A stretch of 7,892 nt of DNA from an uncultured Gemmatimonadaceae bacterium (GTDB lineage Bacteria > Gemmatimonadota > Gemmatimonadetes > Gemmatimonadales > Gemmatimonadaceae), in NCBI GenBank assembly GCA_955652265.1, contig CATPBD010000077.1, positions 1 to 7,892 of the forward strand, read 5' to 3'. Position numbers and translations under genes: made by a program. The notes under the pieces were generated by a model that was not told the origin of the DNA, ran no database searches, and saw only the letters and a program-made list of their open reading frames with translations. Position 1 is the stretch's first letter, and each line of letters starts with the position of its first letter. This document shows, piece by piece, positions 1 to 6,326 of the stretch.

Positions 1-1
1 A

Positions 2-607
2 TTGGAGCGGCACGGGGCGCTCGACCGCGGCCCCCTTCTCATCCACTGCGTGCGCGTGGATGATGCCGACATCGAGATCATGGCTCGGCGCCGCTGCGCA
101 GTCGCACACTGTCCCGCGTCGAACGCAAAGTTCGGTCACGGCATCGCTCCGCTTCTCCCGCTCATCGCGGCAGGAGTTCGCGTCGGCATCGGCTCGGATT
201 CGGTCGCCAGCAACAACCGCATGGACATTCTGGATGAAGCGCGTCTCGCCGTTCTGATTCATCGTGCGGTGACCCGGCGACACGATGCATTCGGTGCCCA
301 CCAGGCTCTCGAGCTCGCGACGATCGGTGGTGCGCGCGCGCTGAGCCTTGAGAAACGCGTTGGATCGCTCGAGCTTGGCAAGGACGCCGATCTCGCCGCG
401 TTCAGAACCGACATCGCGCGCACGACGCCAGTCGGCGATCCGTATTCGGCCGCAATATTCGCTCTTCCGGGACGGTCGGCAGAGTTGGTTACAGTGCGGG
501 GCAAGGTGCTCGTTGAGCGCGGGCGAGCGCGATCGGGCGACACAGCGCTTGCCCAGCGGGTCCGGGAAGTTGGAACTCGTCTCGCCGCATGGGAGCCGGA
601 AGGATGA
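2..607 (+). CDS. Amidohydrolase, MtaD/SsnA-like deaminase group, 5'-truncated
   Basis: This is the C-terminal 201 residues of a metal-dependent amidohydrolase; the N-terminal half, with the HxH metal pair, lies off the left edge, so the TTG at base 2 is not a real start. Visible family signatures are LIHC (His15, expected metal ligand), AHCPASN (His36, expected substrate or catalytic His) and GIGSDSVASNN (Asp66, expected metal-binding/catalytic Asp). A C-terminal segment, GSLELGKDADLAAF, is the usual return to the small beta-sandwich subdomain. In the family these residues hold one divalent metal and hydrolytically deaminate a purine, pyrimidine or related ring. Candidates are 5'-methylthioadenosine/S-adenosylhomocysteine deaminase, aminodeoxyfutalosine deaminase (menaquinone synthesis) or an SsnA/chlorohydrolase relative. 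The visible part does not separate them. No signal peptide can be judged; the family is cytoplasmic. The stop is TGA at 605-607, and no strong terminator follows before the next gene. Confidence 0.85.
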   Translation: MERHGALDRGPLLIHCVRVDDADIEIMARRRCAVAHCPASNAKFGHGIAPLLPLIAAGVRVGIGSDSVASNNRMDILDEARLAVLIHRAVTRRHDAFGAHQALELATIGGARALSLEKRVGSLELGKDADLAAFRTDIARTTPVGDPYSAAIFALPGRSAELVTVRGKVLVERGRARSGDTALAQRVREVGTRLAAWEPEG

Positions 608-634
608 TCGGTCGGGGTCTGAGATGCGCACGTC

Positions 635-640
635 TATAAT
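635..640 (+). promoter_or_regulatory. Candidate -10 box upstream of ilvE
   Basis: A perfect TATAAT lies in the 122-nt gap between the amidohydrolase and ilvE. The DNA 17 bp upstream has no good TTGACA match, and there is no TG extension. If used, transcription would start near 647 and give a leader of about 80 nt. The match is seen directly; promoter function is inferred. Confidence 0.4.
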
Positions 641-686
641 CATCCGCCGAGCCACAACGAGCCCTCCCGTAGCGAAGTAGCGTGCC

Positions 687-704
687 GGTTCGGTAAATTG
701 AACC
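687..704 (+). promoter_or_regulatory. Small inverted repeat in the ilvE leader
   Basis: GGTTC at 687-691 is repeated inverted as GAACC at 700-704. As RNA the stem extends by two G-U pairs to seven pairs closed by a UAAA loop. It ends 8 nt before the GAAGGAAG ribosome-binding site (713-720) of ilvE. It is not followed by a T-run, so it is not an ordinary terminator. It could be a leader hairpin, a weak operator or chance. Confidence 0.25.
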
Positions 705-729
705 TCCTCTTCGAAGGAAGCCCGGCTCA

Positions 730-1731
730 ATGACGGCAGTAGATAACCACCACCGTATTTGGCGCGATGGGAAGTTCGTGGATTGGGAAGACGCCACGAT
801 TCACGTCATGAGCCACGTAGTCCATTATGGCTCCAGTGTGTTCGAGGGCATCCGCTGCTACGAGACCCCCGGCGGACCGGCCGTGTTCCGACTCGACGCG
901 CACATGCGCCGCTTTGCGGATTCGTGCCGGATCTATAGAATGCCGCTCAAGTACTCGATCGACGACATGTCCCGGGCCGCCGTCGAAACAGTCGCTGAAA
1001 ATGAATTGCCGCATTGTTATCTGAGGCCCGTTGCCATTCGAACCGGTGAGCAGATGGGTGTGCTCCCGCACGACACGCCGCTCGAGGTTTTCATCATCCC
1101 CTGGACGTGGGGCACCTACCTCGGCGCGGATGCTCTGAAGAATGGAGCCGATGTCTGCGTGTCGAGCTGGAGACGTCCCGCTCCGGACACTTTCCCTTCG
1201 CTGGCGAAAGCTGGCGGGAACTACCTGAACGGACAGTTGTCCAAGATGCAGGCGCGCGTCGACAATTATGTCGAAGGGATAATGCTCGACTCGTTTGGCC
1301 TCGTATCAGAGGGAAGCGGTGAGAATCTTTTCCTCGTACGCGACGGGAAGTTGTTCACCTCGACCATCAGCTCCGGAATTCTCAATGGAATCACCCGCGA
1401 TTCCGTGATCCGAATCGCGCGTGACATGGAAATCGAAGTGGTCGAGACGTCGCTTCCCCGCGAGATGCTCTACATAGCGGACGAGCTCTTTTTTACGGGA
1501 ACAGCCGCGGAAATAACTCCGATTCGTTCGGTTGATCGTATTCCTGTCGGCGCGGGCAAGCCGGGCGCGCTCACGCTGGCGATTCAGCGCGAGTACATGG
1601 GCATTGCGACCGGCGAGCTCGAGGATCGTTACGGGTGGCTGACACCGGTGCGGCCCCGGAAGGCATCGACGACCGCACGTGGGAAGCCCGCGCGAGAGCG
1701 GATCGACAACATGTCCGCTTCGCCGATCTAA
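730..1731 (+). CDS. ilvE: Branched-chain amino acid aminotransferase
   Basis: This 333-aa class IV PLP-dependent aminotransferase interconverts leucine, isoleucine and valine with their 2-oxo acids using glutamate/2-oxoglutarate, the last step of branched-chain synthesis, in the cytoplasm. The order of motifs is complete: SVFEGIRCYE (37-46), RLDAHMRRF (54-62), YLRPVAIRTGE (97-107), LAKAGGNYLN (158-167, with the PLP lysine at Lys160), VSEGSGENLFLV (192-203, PLP-contacting Glu194), SSGILNGITRD (214-224) and FFTGTAAEITPI (254-265). The aligned family normally ends at about WLTPV (303-307). This protein carries about 26 more residues, basic and low in hydrophobics, with no known domain. The ATG at 730 has GAAGGAAG 9 nt upstream and starts the conserved N-terminal strand, so the start is well supported. 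A D-amino acid aminotransferase or ADC lyase is less likely, because the KAGGNYLN and EGIMLDSFG motifs are BCAT-like. Confidence 0.95.
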   Translation: MTAVDNHHRIWRDGKFVDWEDATIHVMSHVVHYGSSVFEGIRCYETPGGPAVFRLDAHMRRFADSCRIYRMPLKYSIDDMSRAAVETVAENELPHCYLRPVAIRTGEQMGVLPHDTPLEVFIIPWTWGTYLGADALKNGADVCVSSWRRPAPDTFPSLAKAGGNYLNGQLSKMQARVDNYVEGIMLDSFGLVSEGSGENLFLVRDGKLFTSTISSGILNGITRDSVIRIARDMEIEVVETSLPREMLYIADELFFTGTAAEITPIRSVDRIPVGAGKPGALTLAIQREYMGIATGELEDRYGWLTPVRPRKASTTARGKPARERIDNMSASPI

Positions 1732-1793
1732 CCCCATTCAGCGATCGAAGTTAGCGTCTGGCGAAGCTCGATTTTGCGGTGTAAAAACTGTTA

Positions 1794-1807
1794 CCGGCAA
1801 CCGCCGG
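1794..1807. other. Short GC hairpin between ilvE and the HNH gene
   Basis: CCGGC and GCCGG form a perfect five-pair stem around an AACC loop, 62 nt after the ilvE stop. No T-run follows on the plus strand, so it is at best a weak 3'-end or stabilising structure for the ilvE transcript. It may also be chance in GC-rich DNA. Confidence 0.25.
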
Positions 1808-1837
1808 CGTCGTCGCAATAGAAGTAGTGCGCAGTTG

Positions 1838-1864
1838 TATATTTTGGTGGGATTGCCCAGGAGG
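1838..1864 (+). promoter_or_regulatory. Candidate -10 box and strong Shine-Dalgarno for the HNH gene
   Basis: TATATT at 1838-1843 is a plausible -10 element in an otherwise GC-rich gap, without a clear -35. AGGAGG at 1859-1864 lies 5 nt before a TTG codon at 1870. This strong site decides the TTG as the translation start, since the same frame has no ATG or GTG between it and the site. The predicted leader would be about 20 nt. Confidence 0.45.
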
Positions 1865-1869
1865 AGTGC

Positions 1870-2475
1870 TTGGTCGTTGGTTGTCTGGCACTGAACGCTT
1901 CGTTCGAGCCGTTGACGATGGTTCCGCTGCGCCGCGCCCTGCGGCTGGTGATTGACGGAAAGGCGGAAATCGTCGAAGCAGATTCAGATCGCGTCATTCG
2001 CTCCGAGAAGCTGACGCTTCCGCGTCCGGCCGTAATTCGCCTGATGCGATTCATTCACGTCCCACGTCGCTTCCGCCGGCAGGTGACGAACACCTTCCTC
2101 TTTGCGCGCGATCGCTATCGCTGCCAGTACTGCGGCCGCCTCCAGATCGAGCTGAAGCCGCGCGAATCGCTGACGCGCGATCACCTCGTCCCGCTTTCCC
2201 GCGGCGGCGTGAACGACTGGACCAACGTCGTGACGGCGTGCAGTCCGTGCAACACGAGGAAAGCGAACAATCTGCCGAGCGAGATCGGGATGCACCCGAT
2301 GCACGCGCCGGTCGAGCCGCACTTCGTGCACCTGAGCTGGGCGGTGAGACGGCTGACTGCGACTCAGGCCAAGTACATCCGCCTCTTTTACGGCGAAGAG
2401 ACGCTGCACCATCTCGAGGACATCGAGAATCGCCACCCGCATAATCAGCATCACGGCGCGCACAAGATCAGTTAA
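1870..2475 (+). CDS. Stand-alone HNH endonuclease-fold protein
   Basis: This 201-aa protein has an N-terminal region of about 70 residues, starting VVGCLALNASFEPL and containing PRPAVIRLMRFIHVPRR. An HNH nuclease domain follows at about 75-135. The domain shows a zinc knuckle CQYC (Cys85, Cys88), the catalytic pair Asp104-His105 in TRDHLVPLSRGG, Asn119, the second knuckle CSPC (Cys124, Cys127), and Asn128 with Lys131. All residues expected for metal-dependent DNA cleavage are present. The N-terminal part plus HNH matches a widespread family of small bacterial HNH proteins, for example in actinobacteria and cyanobacteria, with no settled role. The C-terminus is rich in His (HPHNQHHGAH at 189-198). 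No intein, group I/II intron or restriction partner is visible nearby, so it does not look like a homing enzyme in action. The TTG start is fixed by AGGAGG 5 nt upstream. It converges with the minus-strand operon, with only 23 nt between the stops. Confidence 0.88.
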   Translation: MVVGCLALNASFEPLTMVPLRRALRLVIDGKAEIVEADSDRVIRSEKLTLPRPAVIRLMRFIHVPRRFRRQVTNTFLFARDRYRCQYCGRLQIELKPRESLTRDHLVPLSRGGVNDWTNVVTACSPCNTRKANNLPSEIGMHPMHAPVEPHFVHLSWAVRRLTATQAKYIRLFYGEETLHHLEDIENRHPHNQHHGAHKIS

Positions 2476-2498
2476 CCACAACCAGTTGCAGTTGATCT

Positions 2499-3170
2499 TT
2501 AAGGCCGGAACGTGCCCGTCCTCGCCTCATAGTGCCTCTTCTCTCCGCCGAGTAGCCGGACCACCAACGTCCTGATTCCTCGTCCCAGCGCCGTCCCCGG
2601 ATTCGTCTTTCCGCTCACCGCCGGCTTGAGCTCCCCGCGTAACCAGCGTTCCACTTCGTCGAGATCGCTGAGGGAAAGCGTCTCGACATCGAGCAGCAGG
2701 TTGTAGTACCCGCGCTGTCCCTTCTTAGGCAGTGAGATCGCCGGGTGGTACGGACCTTCCGCCGCGTTCTCCGCACTGTCGACGGTCGCGAATTCCCCGA
2801 GCGATTCCACCTTCTTGTTGACGACGCGCACCACCTGGTACTTCTTGCCGAGCACGTCGAACCTGAGAATCACGTCCCAGTCGAACGTAGCCTTGATGTC
2901 GTCGAACCATCTTCCCGAAGTCCACCGCTCCAGGCGATAGTGCAGGCGCGCCGGAAATCCGTTGGCGAGCAGATCACGCATAGCGCCATCCGCGAGCAAT
3001 CCCGATGATGAAACTGCCGGCGGCTCATCAGCCCATGCGGCTTCCGCCGGCAGCACCACGTCGACGCGCACTTTTTTCTGGGCGCCGAGCGGAGTAGCTA
3101 CGACCAGGCACGCGAGCAGAAACGCGCCCGCTCGAGAGAGTCCAACGCCCCTGTAGTCCACGCTCGGCAT
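2499..3170 (-). CDS. Exported DUF4390-like protein, last gene of the operon
   Basis: This 223-aa protein begins MPSVDYRG and has a signal peptide: Arg7 and Arg13, a hydrophobic core at about 14-28, and likely signal peptidase I cleavage after LGA (30|31). A Cys at 21 sits inside the core and is a poor lipobox. The mature part has a DUF4390-like pattern: LLANGFPARLHYRLE (67-81), a Trp/Phe-rich strand pair (GRWFDDIKATFDWDV, 86-100), FDVLGKKYQVVRV (104-116), a SLGEFATVDSAE segment (123-134) and a GYYNLLLDVETLSL strand (154-167). This suggests an all-beta periplasmic or outer-membrane-associated protein of unknown function. The frame stays open 88 codons further upstream, but that part lies inside the barrel gene and lacks a signal peptide, so I chose the ATG at 3168-3170. 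The Shine-Dalgarno is weak (GAGTGGG), and a GTG at codon 4 is an alternative start. It begins 37 nt after the barrel gene. The family assignment is by pattern memory, moderately sure. Confidence 0.75.
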   Translation of the reverse strand: MPSVDYRGVGLSRAGAFLLACLVVATPLGAQKKVRVDVVLPAEAAWADEPPAVSSSGLLADGAMRDLLANGFPARLHYRLERWTSGRWFDDIKATFDWDVILRFDVLGKKYQVVRVVNKKVESLGEFATVDSAENAAEGPYHPAISLPKKGQRGYYNLLLDVETLSLSDLDEVERWLRGELKPAVSGKTNPGTALGRGIRTLVVRLLGGEKRHYEARTGTFRP

Positions 3171-3207
3171 CAGACGCGGCCCACTCGAATCCCGACTTGC
3201 CGCATCC

Positions 3208-4590
3208 CTAGAACCGCCGGCGCAGGCGGACGAAAATATTGGCAGGCTCCTTTGCGCTCGAGACGGCTTTCGCCCCGTAGATCCCGAAGATTCCCAGGTC
3301 GAGCCCAAGGCCGACGTCTGTTCGGAAAGTTCCGAACCGCGGGAAGCTGTGACTCGAATACTCGAGCGTTCCCGATGGTTGCCCCACCAGCCATCCCCTG
3401 CCCGCATCCACGAACGCGACCACTGTCGGTTCAACCGTGAATCCGATTCCGCGCAGCCTGATCGGTCGTGAGTTCAGAAAATCGAGCAGCGAGGAGTGCA
3501 GCTCCTGCCGGTACTCCAGTTGCGCGAGCGCGACGCGCTCACACTGCGCCGGATTTCCAGGAGGCGGCTGTCCGCCGTCGCTGCATTGCGACACATCGAC
3601 CGTGCCAGGCTCATACTTTCGGAAATCGAATCCCGGTATCGTGCCGATTCCGCCTACGGAGAAACGTCGCTCGAGCGGTAGCTCGTCGCCGTGCAGCCAT
3701 CCACCCAATACGAGCCTGCCGTTGATCCACGTCGTCGGCGACAGCCGGTTGTACCGCCGCACATCCAAGAACGCACGACCATAGGTGAGCTGCGATACTG
3801 GAGCAGGTCGTGCGAGCGGCGATGTAGGCCCCGGCGCTATCACCCGCCCCGATCCACGCTCGTACTCGGCGAGAATGAGCCAACCCGTGGACGGCGTGAG
3901 GTCGTCGTTTCTGGTGTCGACGTTCGTCCGCGCGACCAGGGTGTGAAAGCGTCCGTCGTCTACGAGAGGATTCGCCCGCCAGGGCGTGCCATTCCTGAAA
4001 ATTGAAAGGACTTTTCTCGCGTCTGACGACGCCCACCGCTCATCACTCCAGTCCACGGACAGGCTGCTGCGCGAGCTCATGTGAAAAGTGCCAGTGGCTT
4101 TGGCGCCGTGTCGATTGAAGTAGTCGCGGAAGTCCCGACGAAGGAAGAAAGCCGCAAGGCCGGCATCCGGATCGGGAAGCTGCCAGGTCTCCACGGGAGT
4201 AATCACATCATAGGACGAGACACCCAGCGCGTAGCCCCGCTCGCGGCCTACCCGCATCTCGGCCCCGACCCTGTGTCCGAGATTCGCGTCGTCCCAATGG
4301 AACGTGTTTGCGCTTCTGATTATTCCCATCACTGCAACATTGAACGCGGCCTTTCCGGAGCTGTCGTGAAACACCGGCCCGATGTAAACGGGAAGTCCTT
4401 CCACCCGATTGTAGGTCTTCCCCGAGCTGAGAATCAGTGTGCTGCTCCGGCTGGACCGCGCCCACAGTCCAAGTTGCTCGGCCGTCGTGTCTCTTCCCAC
4501 CGTGTCCGGCTTCTGCGCGTGCACAAGTGCGGGCGCCACGCAGGCCAGCCAAACGTGGAATGCTCGAATCGTTCGTGCGGTATGTGTCAT
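3208..4590 (-). CDS. BamA/TamA-like outer-membrane beta-barrel without POTRA domains
   Basis: This 460-aa protein has a signal peptide (MTHTARTIRAF, hydrophobic to about 24, cleavage after VHA at 25). Its body of alternating amphipathic strands ends NIFVRLRRRF, and the terminal Phe is a typical barrel-assembly signal. YNRVEGLPVYIGPVF (60-74) opens the barrel. SVGGIGTIPGFDFRKYEPG (311-329) resembles the loop-6 region of Omp85 proteins, where VRGF/VRGY is usual; here it reads IPGF (318-321), without the Arg. Cys336 and Cys350 flank a Pro/Gly-rich loop just after it and could form a surface disulfide. At this length there is no room for POTRA repeats, so it resembles the C-terminal 'surface antigen' barrel alone. 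BamA/TamA proteins insert other barrels or move substrates, but a POTRA-less member may do something else. It starts 7 nt after the response-regulator stop. A non-Omp85 barrel is possible. Confidence 0.8.
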   Translation of the reverse strand: MTHTARTIRAFHVWLACVAPALVHAQKPDTVGRDTTAEQLGLWARSSRSSTLILSSGKTYNRVEGLPVYIGPVFHDSSGKAAFNVAVMGIIRSANTFHWDDANLGHRVGAEMRVGRERGYALGVSSYDVITPVETWQLPDPDAGLAAFFLRRDFRDYFNRHGAKATGTFHMSSRSSLSVDWSDERWASSDARKVLSIFRNGTPWRANPLVDDGRFHTLVARTNVDTRNDDLTPSTGWLILAEYERGSGRVIAPGPTSPLARPAPVSQLTYGRAFLDVRRYNRLSPTTWINGRLVLGGWLHGDELPLERRFSVGGIGTIPGFDFRKYEPGTVDVSQCSDGGQPPPGNPAQCERVALAQLEYRQELHSSLLDFLNSRPIRLRGIGFTVEPTVVAFVDAGRGWLVGQPSGTLEYSSHSFPRFGTFRTDVGLGLDLGIFGIYGAKAVSSAKEPANIFVRLRRRF

Positions 4591-4597
4591 GGCGCGC

Positions 4598-6019
4598 CTA
4601 TGCCCTGGTAGCGTTGATTCCGAGCCGCTTCATGCGGCGATAGAGATTCGGCCGGTCCGTCTGAAGTCTTCTCGCGGCATCCGCGACGTTGCCCCCCGCT
4701 TCCGCGAGTGCGCGCGCGATCACCGTTCGCTCGAAGCTGTCGAGTTTGTCGGCGAGCGAAACAGGGGCGGCGCCAGGGCCCGATCGTGCCGCGCCGGCAA
4801 CTCTCTCCTGCGCGCGCGTCGGCGTAATCGCCAATGTCTCTGTGTGGTCGTCGCGATCGACGATCAAAACATCCTCAACGTATTGGCCGGTGATCTCCGC
4901 ACCCGGATGCAGAATCGCGAGCCGCTCGATGATGTTGGCCAGCTCGCGCACATTGCCGGGCCAGGGATAGTCGCGCATCAGCTGCAGCGCGTCGCTCCTC
5001 CACTTGGGCTTGGCCTGACCAGTCCGCTGAAGAAACTGCTCGGAGAAATGCGCTACCAGCTCCGCGATGTCCTCGCTGCGGTCCCGCAGTGGTGGAATCG
5101 CCAACGGAATGACGTTGAGTCTGAAGTAAAGGTCCTCGCGGAACGTCCCTCCGCGCACAGCGCGCTGCAGATCGTGATTGGTAGCCGCGATGATCCGGAC
5201 ATCGGTGCGGATGATCCGGTTTCCTCCGACTCGCTGGATCTCTTTCGCCTCGATGGCGCGAAGCAGCTTCGCCTGGGTATCGGGACCCAGGTCCCCTACT
5301 TCGTCGAGAAACAGCGTGCCGTGATGCGCCAGCTCGAACCTGCCGATTCTCGTTTGCGTGGCCCCGGTAAACGCTCCGCGCTCGTGCCCGAACATCTCGC
5401 TCTCGACCAGGTCGCGGGGGATTGCCGCACAATTCACTCTCACGAACGGCTTCTCGCGGCGCGGACTCGCGTCGTGGATCGCGCTCGCAACGAGCTCCTT
5501 GCCCGTGCCGGATTCACCGGTGATGAGCACCCGCGCATCGGTTGGCGCGACCCGCGCGATCATCTGTCGCACGGCTCCCATCGCGGCACTCTTGCCCACC
5601 ATCTGGCCGGTGAATCCCAGCTCCGCGCGCAGCGCCCGCGCCACTCGGCGCGTTTGGCGCAGCTCCAGCGCGGACGCGACCGCGAGCAGCACCCCCTCGG
5701 GAGTGAGCGGCTTCTCGAGGAAATTGAACGCGCCGAGCTTGGTCGCCTTGACGGCATCGGCGAGTCCCGCGCGTCCGCTCATCATTATCACCGGCAGATC
5801 GGGGGCGAGATCGCGCAGCCTCGCCAGTGTCCCCATGCCATCGAGTTCGCCAGGCATCATGAGATCGACCAGCGCGACGTCCGGCTCTCCGTCCTTCACG
5901 CGCGCGACCGCCTCGACTCCGCTCGGAGTCTCCGTCACCTCGTATCCTTCGCCTGTCAGCAGCGCGCCGACCATGCGCCGAATGTTCGGCTCGTCGTCGG
6001 CGATAAGGACTATTGGCAC
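4598..6019 (-). CDS. Sigma-54-dependent response regulator, NtrC/NtrX type
   Basis: This 473-aa three-domain regulator acts in the cytoplasm. The receiver domain (about 1-120) has acidic residues Asp8-Asp9, phospho-acceptor Asp52 (ALVDLMMP), Ser81 and Lys103 (LEKP). The AAA+ domain (about 138-370) has Walker A GESGTGKE (168-175), the sigma-54 contact loop GAFTGA (215-220), Walker B TLFLDEVGD (235-243), FREDLYFRLNV and the YPWPGNVREL sensor-II segment. A variable linker follows, then a Fis-type helix-turn-helix (about 427-470, DRPNLYRRMKRLGI). Nothing essential is missing, so it should hydrolyse ATP and open sigma-54 promoters when phosphorylated, presumably by the kinase two genes upstream. 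The C-terminus is closer to NtrX than to NtrC, but the symbol is not certain. It starts with GTG directly after the TAA of the small upstream gene (zero gap) and has no strong Shine-Dalgarno, suggesting translational coupling. Confidence 0.95.
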   Translation of the reverse strand: MPIVLIADDEPNIRRMVGALLTGEGYEVTETPSGVEAVARVKDGEPDVALVDLMMPGELDGMGTLARLRDLAPDLPVIMMSGRAGLADAVKATKLGAFNFLEKPLTPEGVLLAVASALELRQTRRVARALRAELGFTGQMVGKSAAMGAVRQMIARVAPTDARVLITGESGTGKELVASAIHDASPRREKPFVRVNCAAIPRDLVESEMFGHERGAFTGATQTRIGRFELAHHGTLFLDEVGDLGPDTQAKLLRAIEAKEIQRVGGNRIIRTDVRIIAATNHDLQRAVRGGTFREDLYFRLNVIPLAIPPLRDRSEDIAELVAHFSEQFLQRTGQAKPKWRSDALQLMRDYPWPGNVRELANIIERLAILHPGAEITGQYVEDVLIVDRDDHTETLAITPTRAQERVAGAARSGPGAAPVSLADKLDSFERTVIARALAEAGGNVADAARRLQTDRPNLYRRMKRLGINATRA

Positions 6020-6325
6020 TTACGTCGTGCGGTCCCGCGCAGGCATTCCGGTCGGCGCGCTCTGGCGCGCGTCAGATACGCTCTTGCCTTCGGATAGAAG
6101 CTTCGTCGTGAATCTCTGTCCCTCAGAGATGCGCTCGACTTCAAGTGCGACCGAATCGATCGCCTGTTCTATTCGCTCGAGCCTTGCCATGACTTCGTTC
6201 GGGATTTGCGGATTCCTCGGTGCAGCATCCATCCGCCGCGAGTATGCTCTCGCCAACGGCACGCCGATGGCGATGACGATCGCAGTAACGAATGCGCCAA
6301 GTGGAACGGCTGTGTCTGGTCCCAT
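6020..6325 (-). CDS. Small membrane-anchored coiled-coil protein
   Basis: This 101-aa protein has one hydrophobic segment (about 9-27, AFVTAIVIAIGVPLARAY) followed by RR, which favours a cytoplasmic C-terminal part. Next comes a strict heptad run with Val45, Leu49, Ile52, Ile56, Val59, Val63 and Ile66 at alternating 4/3 spacing. The segment ends EVERISEGQRFTTKLLSE (62-79), and a short polar tail follows. It probably forms a membrane-tethered dimer or oligomer. I know no characterised family for it. It lies between kinase and regulator, 1 nt after the kinase stop and directly abutting the regulator start, with a clear Shine-Dalgarno. A role in modulating the kinase-regulator pair or tethering it to the membrane is inference from position only. 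Coding status is well supported by spacing, ribosome site and the regular heptads. Confidence 0.85.
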   Translation of the reverse strand: MGPDTAVPLGAFVTAIVIAIGVPLARAYSRRMDAAPRNPQIPNEVMARLERIEQAIDSVALEVERISEGQRFTTKLLSEGKSVSDARQSAPTGMPARDRTT

Positions 6326-6326
6326 A

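Noticed and set aside
1794..1807. Rho-independent terminator after ilvE
   Set aside because: The stem is only five pairs and no T-run follows on the plus strand. It is listed only as a hairpin.
2476..2498. Bidirectional terminator between the converging genes
   Set aside because: The 23-nt gap has only a weak CAAC/GTTG pairing and no T-rich tract, so I cannot support a terminator.
3171..3434. 88-codon upstream extension of the DUF4390-like frame
   Set aside because: It overlaps the C-terminal part of the barrel gene in another frame, and a good signal peptide begins at the internal ATG at 3170.
4591..4598. GGCGCGCC palindrome between the regulator stop and the barrel start
   Set aside because: An 8-bp GC palindrome is expected by chance in this composition, and its position allows no specific role.
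4439..6097. 552-codon open frame on the plus strand
   Set aside because: It lies opposite the response regulator, which has every motif of its family. The antisense translation is Arg-rich, has no recognisable domain and has no promoter or ribosome site. Long antisense frames are common in GC-rich genes.
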